A stretch of 64,000 bases of DNA, from NCBI GenBank assembly GCA_002419465.1, contig DIGE01000016.1:96478-160477 (forward strand), in the 5' to 3' direction. The translations under genes and the position numbers were made by a program. The notes below the pieces were generated by a model that saw only the letters and a list, made by a program, of their open reading frames with translations, had not been told where the DNA came from and did no database searches. Below are positions 17,884 to 26,565 of this stretch, in pieces. This DNA is from Geobacter sp. UBA5730 (GTDB lineage: Bacteria > Desulfobacterota > Desulfuromonadia > Geobacterales > Pseudopelobacteraceae). Each line of letters starts with the position of its first letter. Position 1 is the stretch's first letter.

Positions 17884-18348
17884 TCACTCCCGGCCGGTGT
17901 GGCCGAATCCACCCGCTCCACGCGCACTTTCTTCGCTGAACTGCCCCACCACCCGTAAACTGGCCTGTACCACCGGCATGAACAGCATCTGGCAGATCCG
18001 TTCAGCGGGTTGTATGGTATAGGATTCCTGCCCCAGGTTACGGATGCCGACCTTGATCTCCCCCTGATAATCGCTGTCGATCACGCCGATGGTGTTGGCC
18101 AGCACGATGCCATGGTTGATCCCCAGGCCGGAACGGGGGGCCAGGATCGCCACCAGAGCGGGGTCATGGATGGCGATGGCGATGCCACTGGGGATGATGA
18201 TCGTCTCGCCGGGGGCGATTGTGATGGCAGTTTCCAGGCAGGCCCGCAGATCCATGGCGGCCGCCCCGTCGGTGGCGTAGGCCGGAAGCGGGATAGTGGC
18301 GCCGATCAGCGGGTTCATGATTTTGGTTTCAATCTCGCGGTATTTCAT
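17884..18348 (-). CDS. dut: dUTP diphosphatase
   Basis: 154 residues, standard trimeric dUTPase. Motifs in order: ATDGAAAMDLRA, APRSGLGINHGIVLAN, GVIDSDYQGEIKV, PAERICQMLF and the C-terminal arm RGAGGFGHTGR that closes on the substrate. Converts dUTP to dUMP and keeps uracil out of DNA. The ATG at 18348 follows AGAAGGG; the open frame reads further upstream without support. Divergent from the M29 aminopeptidase gene. Confidence 0.96.
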   Translation of the reverse strand: MKYREIETKIMNPLIGATIPLPAYATDGAAAMDLRACLETAITIAPGETIIIPSGIAIAIHDPALVAILAPRSGLGINHGIVLANTIGVIDSDYQGEIKVGIRNLGQESYTIQPAERICQMLFMPVVQASLRVVGQFSEESARGAGGFGHTGRE

Positions 18349-18436
18349 GTAGTAAATCCCTTCTGAAGGCTGACGTATAAGCGTTTTAGCGTAAAGTGCC
18401 AGCCAGGCAAAGCAAAAACAGTGCAAGGAGTTGTGT

Positions 18437-19537
18437 ATGCGTGATCCCCGCGTGGTCGAGATGGCCAGGGTGTTGGTTGACTATTCCACCCGTATCAAAA
18501 AGGGCGACCGGGTGCTGATCTCGGCGGCCGGTTTTGAGGCAGCCCCGTTGGTAAAGGAACTGTACGCTCTCTGTCTACAGCGGGGGGCCGACTATGTGGA
18601 GTACAGCTTTAACCTGCCGGAGATTGACCGGCAGCTTTATAATCTGGCCTCCAGGAAACAGTTGACGGTATTCCCTCAGCACAAGCTGGATTTCTACAAG
18701 ACCCTGACCGCCTATATCGGTATCTCGGCCGGTGAGAACTCGATGGTTAATGCCACCAGCAATCAGCAGTCCATGGTGGCTTACCAGAAACTGACCCGCC
18801 CCCTGGTGGACCAGCGGGTCAAGCATACCAAGTGGGTGGTGACCCGTTATCCCACCCATGGCTCGGCTCAAGAGGCCCGTATGTCGCTGGAGGAGTATGA
18901 GGATTACCTCTTCAGCGCCTGTAACGTGGACTGGGCGGTTGAGTCGCGCAAGATGGAGGCCTTGAAAAAGCTGATGGACAAGACCGACAAGGTGCGCCTG
19001 AGGGGACCCGACACAGAGCTTTCATTCAGCATCAAGGGGCTGAAAAGCATCAAGTGCGACGGCCGCTTCAATATCCCGGACGGCGAGGTGTTTACCGCGC
19101 CGGTCAAGGATTCGGTGCAGGGGTTCATCACCTACAACTGTCCCACCATTTATCAGGGCAAGGAGTTTAACAACATCCGGCTGGAGTTTAAGGGCGGCAA
19201 GATCGTCAAGGCCACCGCCGGCGCCATGACCGACGCCCTCAACAAAATCCTTGATACCGACGATGGCGCCCGCTATGTGGGTGAGTTTGCGGTGGGGGTC
19301 AACCCCAATATCCGCACCCCGATGCGCAACATTCTGTTTGACGAGAAGATCTTCGGCTCGATTCATTTTACCCCCGGACAGGCCTACGACGAGGCTGACA
19401 ACGGCAACTGTTCCGCGGTGCACTGGGACATGGTGCGGCTGATGCAGGATGGCGAGATCTGGTTTGATGACCGTCTGATCCAGAAAAAGGGACGTTTTGT
19501 ACTGCCGGAACTGGAATCGCTCAACCCGGAGAAGTAA
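18437..19537 (+). CDS. M29-family aminopeptidase
   Basis: 366 residues. Metal-dependent aminopeptidase of the thermophilic (AmpS/PepS-like) M29 family: N-terminal Rossmann-like half (VEMARVLVDYSTRIKKGDRVLI), then the C-terminal metal site region with GEVFTAPVKDSVQG, EFAVGVNPN, and HFTPGQAYDEADNGNCSAVHWD, holding the Glu/His/Asp ligands. The ATG lies 6 bases after AAGGAG. It is followed after 2 bases by the Sua5-like gene, so the two form an operon. Confidence 0.9.
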   Translation: MRDPRVVEMARVLVDYSTRIKKGDRVLISAAGFEAAPLVKELYALCLQRGADYVEYSFNLPEIDRQLYNLASRKQLTVFPQHKLDFYKTLTAYIGISAGENSMVNATSNQQSMVAYQKLTRPLVDQRVKHTKWVVTRYPTHGSAQEARMSLEEYEDYLFSACNVDWAVESRKMEALKKLMDKTDKVRLRGPDTELSFSIKGLKSIKCDGRFNIPDGEVFTAPVKDSVQGFITYNCPTIYQGKEFNNIRLEFKGGKIVKATAGAMTDALNKILDTDDGARYVGEFAVGVNPNIRTPMRNILFDEKIFGSIHFTPGQAYDEADNGNCSAVHWDMVRLMQDGEIWFDDRLIQKKGRFVLPELESLNPEK

Positions 19538-19539
19538 CC

Positions 19540-20148
19540 ATGCTGCTGGAAATCAACCCGGATAACCCCCAGGCTCGTTTGATCGAGCAGGTCGCCCGCT
19601 GTTTGCGGGAAGGTGGCGTGATAGCATACCCGACCGATACCACCTACGGTATCGGCTGTTCCATCTTCAACAAAAAAGGGCTGGAACGCATCTATCAGGT
19701 CAAACAACGGGACAAGCGCAAGCCGTTTTCCTTCATTTGTAGCGATCTTTCGGAGGTATCGTGCTATGCCCGGCTTTCCAATATGGCCTTCAAGATCATG
19801 AAGCGCTGTCTGCCGGGCCCCTACACCTTCGTGCTGGAGGCCAGCCGCGAGGTGCCGGATCTGCTGACCACCCGCCAGAAAACGGTAGGGATCAGAATTC
19901 CTGACAACCGTATCTGTCTGGCCATGGTGCAGGCCCTGGGGGCCCCGATCGTCACTACCAGCGCCAACCTGTCCGGCGATGATCCGGTGGGCGATCCGTT
20001 TGAGATTGACCGTCAGTTCAATGGACTTGACCTGGTGGTGGATGGCGGTCTGCTCACCACCGAAGTCAGCACGGTGATCAGCCTGGTGGGTGACCAGCCG
20101 GAGCTCTTGCGGCAAGGCGCCGGCGACATCAGCTGGTTGAACCTGTAG
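19540..20148 (+). CDS. L-threonylcarbamoyladenylate synthase-type protein (Sua5/YciO/YrdC)
   Basis: 202 residues of the YrdC fold: GGVIAYPTDTTYGIGCSI at the N-terminus, the KQRDKRKPFS substrate loop, PGPYTFVLEA, and TSANLSGDDPV near the end. Family members with the KxR...SxN residues make threonylcarbamoyl-AMP for the t6A37 modification of tRNAs. The sequence looks nearer the YciO branch, whose function is less clear. Notably mtaB (48414-49703) works on ct6A/t6A in the same pathway but lies far away. Confidence 0.85.
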   Translation: MLLEINPDNPQARLIEQVARCLREGGVIAYPTDTTYGIGCSIFNKKGLERIYQVKQRDKRKPFSFICSDLSEVSCYARLSNMAFKIMKRCLPGPYTFVLEASREVPDLLTTRQKTVGIRIPDNRICLAMVQALGAPIVTTSANLSGDDPVGDPFEIDRQFNGLDLVVDGGLLTTEVSTVISLVGDQPELLRQGAGDISWLNL

Positions 20149-20168
20149 TCCAGACTCTGGGGGAGCCT

Positions 20169-21242
20169 ATGGTACCTGTGCAGACACGTCACCCTGAGCA
20201 GATTGTGGACCTGTTGTCCCGCAGAAATGCTGAACTGGCATCCCTCCTGGAGATCGGCAAGACCTTGACCTCATCTCTTGAGTTGCGGGATGTCCTCAAG
20301 GGGATCATGGCCCATCTTGAACGTTTGTTGCAGCCCAAGATCTGGTCGCTGTTGCTGAAAGACGAGGAAACCGGCGAGTTGAGCTTCGAGATTGCGGTCT
20401 CGCCGGTGTCTGACGAGTTGAAAGGGATGCGTTTGCAGCCGGGGGAAGGCATTGCCGGTTGGGTTGCAGAGCACGGTGAGGCGTTGCTGGTTTCCGATGT
20501 CTCAAAGGATGAGCGTTTTGCCCGGCACGTGGCGCTCTCGGTGGAATACCCGGTGGCCTCAATCGCCTGTGTACCTTTGAAAATTCGTGAACGGGTGCTG
20601 GGGGTGCTGGAGTTGATTGGCGTGCAGGGTGATGAGCCGTTCAATCCCGATAACATGCCGTTGCTGGGAGCTGTTGCAGACTTTGCAGCTATTGCCATCG
20701 ACAACGCCTGCAGCTATCAACGGATCAGCGAGCTGGTGATTACCGACGATCTGACCGGTCTGTATAATGCCCGCCATTTTCATGAACTGATCGAGTACGA
20801 GGTTGAACGGGCTGAGCGTTACGGCAGCCAGGTGTCGCTGTTGTTTCTTGATCTTGACCATTTTAAAGACGTCAACGATACCTATGGCCATCTGGTGGGC
20901 AGCCGGATCATCTCGGAGGTGGGACATCTGATCCGTGGTCATATTCGCTCCTCTGACCGGGCTGCCCGTTATGGCGGTGATGAATATGTGGTGGTGTTGC
21001 CCAACACCGGCAAACAGGGGGCGCTGGTGATGGCCCGCAAGATGCTGGAGCGTTTGCATATTCAACAGTTTCAAGCCGATAGCGGCGAGATAATCTCCAT
21101 GACCGCCAGTTTCGGGGTGGCTACCTTCCCTGATGATGCCTCCGATAAAACCGCGCTGATCCGCGCCGCTGATACCGCCATGTATGCTGCCAAAGAGGGT
21201 GGCCGCGATGAGGTGCGGGGCTATGGGGCCATTCCTGATTAA
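20169..21242 (+). CDS. GAF-GGDEF dinucleotide cyclase with Hypr-type Ser substitution
   Basis: 357 residues. A GAF domain (about 20-185) is followed by a GGDEF domain. Seen: FLDLDHFKDVNDTYGHLVGS, inhibitory-site RSSD (260-263) five residues before GGDEY (269-273). In ordinary diguanylate cyclases the residue at the end of GHxxG-D is Asp and reads guanine; here it is Ser245. That Asp-to-Ser change defines Hypr GGDEF enzymes, described from Geobacter GSU1658, which make 3',3'-cyclic AMP-GMP. I infer that this protein can make cAMP-GMP, with the GAF domain sensing a ligand. Follows the Sua5-like gene by 20 bases, with GGGGGAG before the ATG. Confidence 0.9.
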   Translation: MVPVQTRHPEQIVDLLSRRNAELASLLEIGKTLTSSLELRDVLKGIMAHLERLLQPKIWSLLLKDEETGELSFEIAVSPVSDELKGMRLQPGEGIAGWVAEHGEALLVSDVSKDERFARHVALSVEYPVASIACVPLKIRERVLGVLELIGVQGDEPFNPDNMPLLGAVADFAAIAIDNACSYQRISELVITDDLTGLYNARHFHELIEYEVERAERYGSQVSLLFLDLDHFKDVNDTYGHLVGSRIISEVGHLIRGHIRSSDRAARYGGDEYVVVLPNTGKQGALVMARKMLERLHIQQFQADSGEIISMTASFGVATFPDDASDKTALIRAADTAMYAAKEGGRDEVRGYGAIPD

Positions 21243-21267
21243 TTTTTTTTAAAGGGTTGTAAAATAC

Positions 21268-21296
21268 TTGACCAATAGCGTAGTGAATTGTAGGGT
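21268..21296 (+). promoter_or_regulatory. Probable sigma-70 promoter of metY
   Basis: TTGACC (21268-21273) and TAGGGT (21291-21296) lie 17 bases apart in the 84-base gap before the sulfhydrylase gene. The leader would be about 25 bases and holds AAAAGGATG as ribosome site. No S-box or SAM riboswitch fits in so short a leader. Confidence 0.4.
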
Positions 21297-21326
21297 GAGG
21301 TATCTCGCACGAAAAGGATGTGAATT

Positions 21327-22604
21327 ATGGCGACTGCACCTTCACTGGCAACCCTCGCCCTGCACGCCGGGCACGATCCCGCAGCAGACGGCACTCTTTC
21401 AAGGGCTGTACCGATTTACCAGACCAGCTCATACCTCTTTAAAAGCAGCGAACACGCCGCAAACCTGTTTGCCTTGAAAGAGTCCGGCAATATCTACACC
21501 CGCTTGATGAACCCGACCACCGATGTGCTGGAAAAACGGATGGCTGCTCTGGATGGCGGGGTGGGGGCGCTGGCCCTGGCTTCCGGCCAGGCAGCCATCA
21601 GCTATACCATTATGACGCTGGCCCGGGCTGGAGAGAATATTGTTGCCGCATCGTCCTTGTATGGCGGAACCTACACATTGCTGCACCATACCCTGCCACG
21701 TTTCGGGATCACCACCCGTTTTGTGGACAGCGGCAAGCCGGAGCAGGTCCGTCAGGCCATTGACCAGCATACGCGCCTGATCTACTGCGAAACCATCGGT
21801 AACCCCCATAACAACATCGATGATTTCGAAGAGCTTGCCAGGATCGCCCATGAAGCCGGTATTCCGCTGGTGGTCGATAATACGGTGGCCACGCCGGTAC
21901 TGTTCCGGCCCCTGGAACATGGGGCGGATATCGTGGTCTACTCATTGACCAAGTTCATCGGTGGTCACGGTACCAGTATCGGCGGCTGCGTGGTGGATGG
22001 CGGCAAATTTCCCTGGGACAACGGCAAGTTTCCCGAGTTCACGGCACCTGATCCGGCCTACCACGGCGCAGTCTTTTGGGAGCTGCTGGGCAATCTTGCG
22101 TTCATTGTCAAGATGCGGGTGCAGCTGCTGCGGGACCTGGGTGCCTGTCTGTCCCCGTTTAACGCCTTCCAGCTGATTCAAGGCCTGGAGACGCTGCATG
22201 TTCGCATGCCCCGTCACGTGGAAAATGCCCAGAAGGTGGCACAGTGGCTCGAACAGCACCCCCTGGTGTCGTGGGTTAACTATCCTGGGCTGGCTTCCCA
22301 TCCTGACCATCAGCGGGCTCAAAAATATTTGCCCAACGGGGCCGGCGCCATCATCGGCTTCGGTATCAAGGGGGGCAAAGAAGCGGCAGTGCGCTTCATT
22401 GACAAGGTCAAGCTGGCTTCACACCTGGCTAACATCGGTGACGCCAAGACCCTGGTGATCCACCCGGCCAGTACGACACATCAACAGCTGAGCGATGAGG
22501 AACAGCGCTCTGCCGGGGTGACTCCTGATTTTATCCGGCTCTCGGTGGGTATTGAAGGTGTGGAGGATATTATCGCCGACCTGGATCAGGCGCTCCAGGG
22601 ATAG
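21327..22604 (+). CDS. metY: O-acetylhomoserine sulfhydrylase (PLP-dependent Cys/Met metabolism enzyme)
   Basis: 425 residues. The Cys/Met PLP family is shown by YTRLMNPTTDVLEKRMAALDGG, ASSLYGGTY, and the cofactor Lys in SLTKFIGGHG. Length and the insert around GGKFPWDNGKFPEF are typical of MetY-type O-acetyl-L-homoserine sulfhydrylases, which make homocysteine from sulfide; gamma-synthases and lyases are usually near 390 residues. Monocistronic, ended by the terminator at 22655-22682. Confidence 0.88.
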   Translation: MATAPSLATLALHAGHDPAADGTLSRAVPIYQTSSYLFKSSEHAANLFALKESGNIYTRLMNPTTDVLEKRMAALDGGVGALALASGQAAISYTIMTLARAGENIVAASSLYGGTYTLLHHTLPRFGITTRFVDSGKPEQVRQAIDQHTRLIYCETIGNPHNNIDDFEELARIAHEAGIPLVVDNTVATPVLFRPLEHGADIVVYSLTKFIGGHGTSIGGCVVDGGKFPWDNGKFPEFTAPDPAYHGAVFWELLGNLAFIVKMRVQLLRDLGACLSPFNAFQLIQGLETLHVRMPRHVENAQKVAQWLEQHPLVSWVNYPGLASHPDHQRAQKYLPNGAGAIIGFGIKGGKEAAVRFIDKVKLASHLANIGDAKTLVIHPASTTHQQLSDEEQRSAGVTPDFIRLSVGIEGVEDIIADLDQALQG

Positions 22605-22654
22605 CGAAGCACCAGGCAGGCGCTGAATGTTGTTTAGTGGTGTCGGTTTTTCAG

Positions 22655-22682
22655 GGGCGGCCTTGCAGCCGCCCTTGTTTTT
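22655..22682 (+). terminator. Rho-independent terminator after metY
   Basis: Stem GGGCGGC/GCCGCCC (22655-22661, 22668-22674), loop of 6, followed by a T-rich run to 22682. Correct orientation for the upstream plus-strand gene. Confidence 0.85.
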
Positions 22683-22723
22683 GTGTACTATGTCCGCCTA
22701 GTTGCATAAATGAAAGGGAATCC

Positions 22724-23092
22724 ATGTATCGTCTGACCATCAAGACCGGCTTTGCCGCCGCCCACAATCTGATTAACTATCAGGGTGACTGCGAGAACCT
22801 CCACGGCCATAACTGGAAGGTGGAGGTGACGGTGATTGCCCGGGAGCTGGACAAGGCAGGGCTGGCCATTGATTTCAAGGTGCTGAAAAAAGAGACCAAC
22901 AGTCTGCTGGATGAGCTGGATCACAAGTACGTCAACCAGCACGCCTTTTTTCAGGAACTGTCACCGTCCTCCGAGAACATTGCCCGTTTTCTCTATCAAC
23001 GGCTGTCGGAGCGGTTGAACAACGCCAATATCAGTGTAGAGAAGATTGGCGTCTGGGAATCTGACAATGCCTGCGCCGAGTACTATGAATAG
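22724..23092 (+). CDS. queD: 6-carboxy-5,6,7,8-tetrahydropterin synthase
   Basis: 122 residues, standard QueD length. Zinc ligands are His14 (AAHN), His27 and His29 (LHGHNW), and the catalytic Cys23 sits in GDCENLHGHN. The enzyme acts on 7,8-dihydroneopterin triphosphate in queuosine synthesis. The start at 22724 follows AAAGGGAA. Its stop overlaps the queE start, so QueD and the next enzyme of the pathway are made together. queC is not in the window. Confidence 0.95.
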   Translation: MYRLTIKTGFAAAHNLINYQGDCENLHGHNWKVEVTVIARELDKAGLAIDFKVLKKETNSLLDELDHKYVNQHAFFQELSPSSENIARFLYQRLSERLNNANISVEKIGVWESDNACAEYYE

Positions 23093-23831
23093 CGCCACGC
23101 CTTTGATCGAAGTCTTCTCCTCACTGCAGGGGGAGGGGGTGCTGGCCGGTTATCGTCAGATATTCGTCCGGTTTCCCGGCTGTAACCTGGATTGTGCCTA
23201 TTGCGATACCGGTATCGAGGTGCCGCCGGTCTGCCGGGTGGAGACCGCTCCGGGTAGTGGCCAGTTTCAGGAAATTGCCCAGCCGGTCTCCTTGAAAAAG
23301 CTGCTGGATATCGTGCAGCGCTGGTGCAAAGAGCTGCCCGATGCCCATCACTCCATCAGCATTACCGGTGGCGAGCCGCTGCTGCACGCCGACCTGCTGG
23401 CCCAGTGGCTGCCGGAGCTGAACATCCTGTTGCCGATTCATCTGGAGACGAACGGTAGTCTGCCGGACCCTTTGCCCAGGCTGATTGAGCATCTGGATAT
23501 CATCAGTATGGACATCAAGCTGCCCAGCTCGGCGGCCACCCCTGCTTTGTGGGATGAACACCGGCGTTTTCTCGAGATCGCCCAGGAACGGGATGTCTCG
23601 ATCAAGGTAATCGTGGGTGAGCTGAGCACGGAGCAGGATCTGCTTGCGGCATGTAAACTGGTTGCCAGTGTCGATGATGAGATCCCCTTTATTATTCAGC
23701 CGGTGACTGATCGTAATGGCCGGGTAGCTGTGCCGGCGTTGCGCCTGTTGCGCTATCAGGCCCTGGCCAGCAGGCAGCTTGCCGACGTGCGGGTGTTGCC
23801 TCAGATGCACCGTTTTTTGGAGGCCTTGTGA
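23085..23831 (+). CDS. queE: 7-carboxy-7-deazaguanine synthase (radical SAM)
   Basis: 248 residues. The N-terminus IEVFSSLQGEGVLAGYRQIFVRFPGCN carries the CX3CX2C cluster motif (CNLDCAYC), binding the [4Fe-4S] that cleaves SAM, and TGGEPLLH follows. Catalyses ring contraction to 7-carboxy-7-deazaguanine, the step after QueD. I chose ATG 23085, which overlaps the queD stop; its own stop overlaps the GTG start of the next gene. Confidence 0.94.
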   Translation: MNSATPLIEVFSSLQGEGVLAGYRQIFVRFPGCNLDCAYCDTGIEVPPVCRVETAPGSGQFQEIAQPVSLKKLLDIVQRWCKELPDAHHSISITGGEPLLHADLLAQWLPELNILLPIHLETNGSLPDPLPRLIEHLDIISMDIKLPSSAATPALWDEHRRFLEIAQERDVSIKVIVGELSTEQDLLAACKLVASVDDEIPFIIQPVTDRNGRVAVPALRLLRYQALASRQLADVRVLPQMHRFLEAL

Positions 23832-24550
23832 TTCTGGAAGAGATGACCATGCCCCAGGTGGAGGCCGGCCTCAAAATATGTAAAACAGTTTACATTCCTT
23901 TTGGGGCGCTTGAGGAGCATGGCAGCCATCTGCCGCTCTCCACCGACACCATTCAGGCCTACCAGGTGGGTAAATCTGCCGCCCGGCTGGTGCCGTTATT
24001 TGTTGCGCCGCCAATTCCTTATGGGAACTGTCGCTCCACCAATCAGCATCCCGGCACTATTTCCATTACAACCGCTACGTTGAAGGCCGTGATAAAGGAT
24101 CTGGTGCGCTCATTTTATCGACAGGGGATCCGTAATGTGATTGCTCTGACCGGGCATGCCGGGGGCGCTCACCGGATGGCGTTGCAGGATGCCGGTGAAG
24201 AGCTGCTGGATGAACTGTCTGAGTTGCGCATCGCGGTGGTGACCGAGTACGAACTTGCCAGGGAACAGGGCCGAGGGCTGGTGGAGACGCCCAACGATGC
24301 CCATGCCGGTGAGATCGAAACCTCCCGGATCATGCACAGCCATCCCCGGCTGGTGCAGGGCAGCTCCCCTGCGGAATATCCGAGTTTTCCCCTTGGCATC
24401 CTGGTGCGTGACAAACGTGCCTATTGGCCGGGAGGGGTTTGGGGCGATCCAGGCAAGGCTACGGCGGAAAAAGGCTCTGAACTCGAGCGGCTGGTGGTGG
24501 CCAAGGTCGTGGAACTCGTGCGGGCGCTTGAGGCGGGGCAGTATGTCTGA
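23828..24550 (+). CDS. Creatininase-family amidohydrolase
   Basis: 240 residues from a GTG that overlaps the queE stop (GTGA). Metal-site pattern of the creatininase fold: PFGALEEHGSHLPLSTD, NQHPGTISI, TGHAGGAHRMA and NDAHAGEIETS. Relatives act on cyclic amides or formamides, or in peptide-cofactor maturation (MftE). Its fixed place in a queuosine run is suggestive, but I cannot assign the substrate. Confidence 0.85.
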   Translation: MILEEMTMPQVEAGLKICKTVYIPFGALEEHGSHLPLSTDTIQAYQVGKSAARLVPLFVAPPIPYGNCRSTNQHPGTISITTATLKAVIKDLVRSFYRQGIRNVIALTGHAGGAHRMALQDAGEELLDELSELRIAVVTEYELAREQGRGLVETPNDAHAGEIETSRIMHSHPRLVQGSSPAEYPSFPLGILVRDKRAYWPGGVWGDPGKATAEKGSELERLVVAKVVELVRALEAGQYV

Positions 24551-24932
24551 GATCGTGCCGCTGGCCGTGCATGCGCTGTCCAATGGCCTGTGCCTGGAGA
24601 TATTCGACACCTCCCGGCACTATTACGGCGGCTACTGGCGGCTGTCCCTGGAGGCCCGTTGTCTGGTGCCGTTGTCGTCTGCTGGTCTCAACGATCAGAC
24701 CTTGCTGGGAGATATTCGCCGCCTGCTGGGTGATCCGGTTCCCTTTGTGCGCGGTATCGATCAGATGGCGGTGCCCCTGGAACGGGTCGAACAGACCCGG
24801 ACCGAGCTTTTGCAACGCCTTGAAGGTCAAATGATCCCGTTGACCAGTCATCCACGTTTTATTGATCGTTTTCTGACCAGCGAGTATCGGCAACGTTGTA
24901 AACCCAACCGCGGTATCCCCTGCCTGTCATGA
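24543..24932 (+). CDS. Conserved-looking protein of unknown function (129 residues)
   Basis: Not recognised. 129 residues with no signal peptide or helix, beginning MSEIVPLAVHALSNGLCLEI and rich in Leu/Arg; LSLEARCLVPL and an amphipathic middle (DQTLLGDIRRLLGDP, VEQTRTELLQRLEGQ) stand out. It overlaps the creatininase stop by 8 bases and the rlmD start by 4, so it is certainly translated within this operon. Its codon use looks like that of its neighbours. Probably a soluble accessory factor. Confidence 0.8.
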   Translation: MSEIVPLAVHALSNGLCLEIFDTSRHYYGGYWRLSLEARCLVPLSSAGLNDQTLLGDIRRLLGDPVPFVRGIDQMAVPLERVEQTRTELLQRLEGQMIPLTSHPRFIDRFLTSEYRQRCKPNRGIPCLS

Positions 24933-26236
24933 AGCTGTCCGAAGTGACCATTGAACGGCTGGCCTTTGGCGGCAGCGGTGTGGGACGGATTGACGGCAAG
25001 GTTTGCTTTGTGCCGTTTAGCGCGCCTGGTGATCGCCTGACGGTCAGGGTGGTCAAGGAACACCGCTCCTGGCTGGAAGCCGAGTTGGTGGAGGTGCGCG
25101 AGGCTTCGCCGCTCCGCGTGCAGCCGGTCTGCTCTGCCTTCGGTCAGTGTGGCGGCTGCGATTGGCAGCACCTGCACTATGCGGCGCAGGCGGAGGCCAA
25201 GCGCTCGATCCTGCTGGAGACCCTGCAACGGGTCGGCAAGCTGGTGGAACCACCGGTCGGTCAGACCGTGATGGCCCCGGCGGCATACGGCTACCGGGCT
25301 CGAGCCCAGTTCAAGCTGCATCAGACAGCAGATGGCCTCAAGGCCGGTTTCTATCGGCGTGGTTCCCGGTCGGTAATCGACCTGCCCCAGGGATGCCCGG
25401 TGGTTACCCCGGCCATCAATAGCGCCCTGGCGCGCCTGCGGCAGCAGCTGGAAAGTCTGCCGGATGCTGATTCGGTATCGCAGATCAGTCTTGAAGAGGG
25501 CGAGCAGGGCTGTCATGCCATGCTGCGGTACACAGGTAGCGACCCGCAGCGGCTGGCCGCCCACCTGAGACAACAGGCCGGTCTGCTCAATTTGGCAGGC
25601 CTGTTCCTGCAGTCCGGCCGCAAGGAGAACCTGACACCGGTCTTCGGGGACGAGCGGATTACCTATCGGGTCCCGTCCGGTGAGGCAGGCGAGCTGCTGC
25701 TTGGTTACGGCATCGGTGGTTTTTCCCAGGTCAACCGCCAACAGAATCAGGCCATGATCAGGCTGGTGCACCAGTTGCTCCACCCTGCGCCAAAGGACCG
25801 TCTGCTGGACCTCTACTGCGGCAACGGCAACCTTTCGCTACCATTGGCTGAGCAATGCAGTGAGGTGGTCGGTATTGAAGGATATCAGCCTTCGATTGCA
25901 TCGGCTGTTGACAACAGCCGTCAAGTTCGTGTAAATAATAGCACTTTCCGGTGTGCTGATGCAGCCGCCGAACTACAGCGTCTGATCACACAACAGCAAC
26001 GTTTTGGCGCGGTGTTGCTGGATCCGCCTCGTAGCGGCGCCCCTGACCTGGTCAGGACCCTGCCGCTGCTTGGGGCGTCACGGATTATTTATGTTTCCTG
26101 TGACCCCGGTACCCTGGCCCGTGACCTGGCATCCCTGACCGGCTCAGGGAACTATCGTCTGGAATCGGCACTGCCGCTGGATATGTTTCCTCAGACCGGC
26201 CACCTGGAAACGGTTGCCTGCCTGACCCGTACCTGA
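24929..26236 (+). CDS. rlmD: 23S rRNA (uracil-C5)-methyltransferase, RlmD/TrmA family
   Basis: 435 residues. An N-terminal TRAM domain (VTIERLAFGGSGVGRIDG) is followed by an iron-sulfur motif CSAFGQCGGC, SAM-binding LLDLYCGNGNLSLPLAE, DPPRSGAP and the catalytic nucleophile in YVSCDPGTLARD. Methylates C5 of a uridine in 23S rRNA (U1939 or U747 type). A second member is at 43752-45185, which lacks the CGGC spacing seen here, so the two may have split duties. The start overlaps the preceding stop (ATGA). Confidence 0.88.
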   Translation: MKLSEVTIERLAFGGSGVGRIDGKVCFVPFSAPGDRLTVRVVKEHRSWLEAELVEVREASPLRVQPVCSAFGQCGGCDWQHLHYAAQAEAKRSILLETLQRVGKLVEPPVGQTVMAPAAYGYRARAQFKLHQTADGLKAGFYRRGSRSVIDLPQGCPVVTPAINSALARLRQQLESLPDADSVSQISLEEGEQGCHAMLRYTGSDPQRLAAHLRQQAGLLNLAGLFLQSGRKENLTPVFGDERITYRVPSGEAGELLLGYGIGGFSQVNRQQNQAMIRLVHQLLHPAPKDRLLDLYCGNGNLSLPLAEQCSEVVGIEGYQPSIASAVDNSRQVRVNNSTFRCADAAAELQRLITQQQRFGAVLLDPPRSGAPDLVRTLPLLGASRIIYVSCDPGTLARDLASLTGSGNYRLESALPLDMFPQTGHLETVACLTRT

Positions 26237-26283
26237 TTTTTGCCAACTAGCGTATTGACAACATACACCTGAAGGAGTTGACC

Positions 26284-26562
26284 ATGAACAAATCAGAACT
26301 GATCGAAACCTTTGCTGCCCGGCGTGACATCTCCCATAAGCGTGCTGAAGAGGTGGTTAACATGATCTTCAACTCGATGAGTGAGGCGATGATCAATGGC
26401 GAGCGGATCGAGATCCGCGGTCTGGGGAGTTTTGTTGTCAAGGAGTACGGCGCCTATACCGGCCGCAATCCCAAAACAGGCGAGCCGATCAAGGTCAACC
26501 CCAAGAAGCTGCCTTTCTTTAAGGTGGGCAAAGAGCTTAAGGAGCGGATTTTCGGTAAGTAG
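26284..26562 (+). CDS. ihfB: Integration host factor / HU-family DNA-bending protein
   Basis: 92 residues: MNKSELIETFAARRDISHKRAEEVVNMIF start and the DNA-wrapping arm GRNPKTGEPIKV with its intercalating Pro. The N-terminal pattern is nearest IHF-beta (HimD). ATG 26284 lies 6 bases after AAGGAG. IHF bends DNA and commonly helps sigma-54 activators reach their promoters, so it is relevant to the sigma-54 units in this window, though that link is not shown here. Confidence 0.9.
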   Translation: MNKSELIETFAARRDISHKRAEEVVNMIFNSMSEAMINGERIEIRGLGSFVVKEYGAYTGRNPKTGEPIKVNPKKLPFFKVGKELKERIFGK

Positions 26563-26565
26563 TCC

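Noticed and set aside
21243..21326. Possible GEMM-I riboswitch near the Hypr enzyme gene
   Set aside because: The gap is too short and lacks the conserved GEMM elements; I found none in the longer leaders such as 54329-54470 either.
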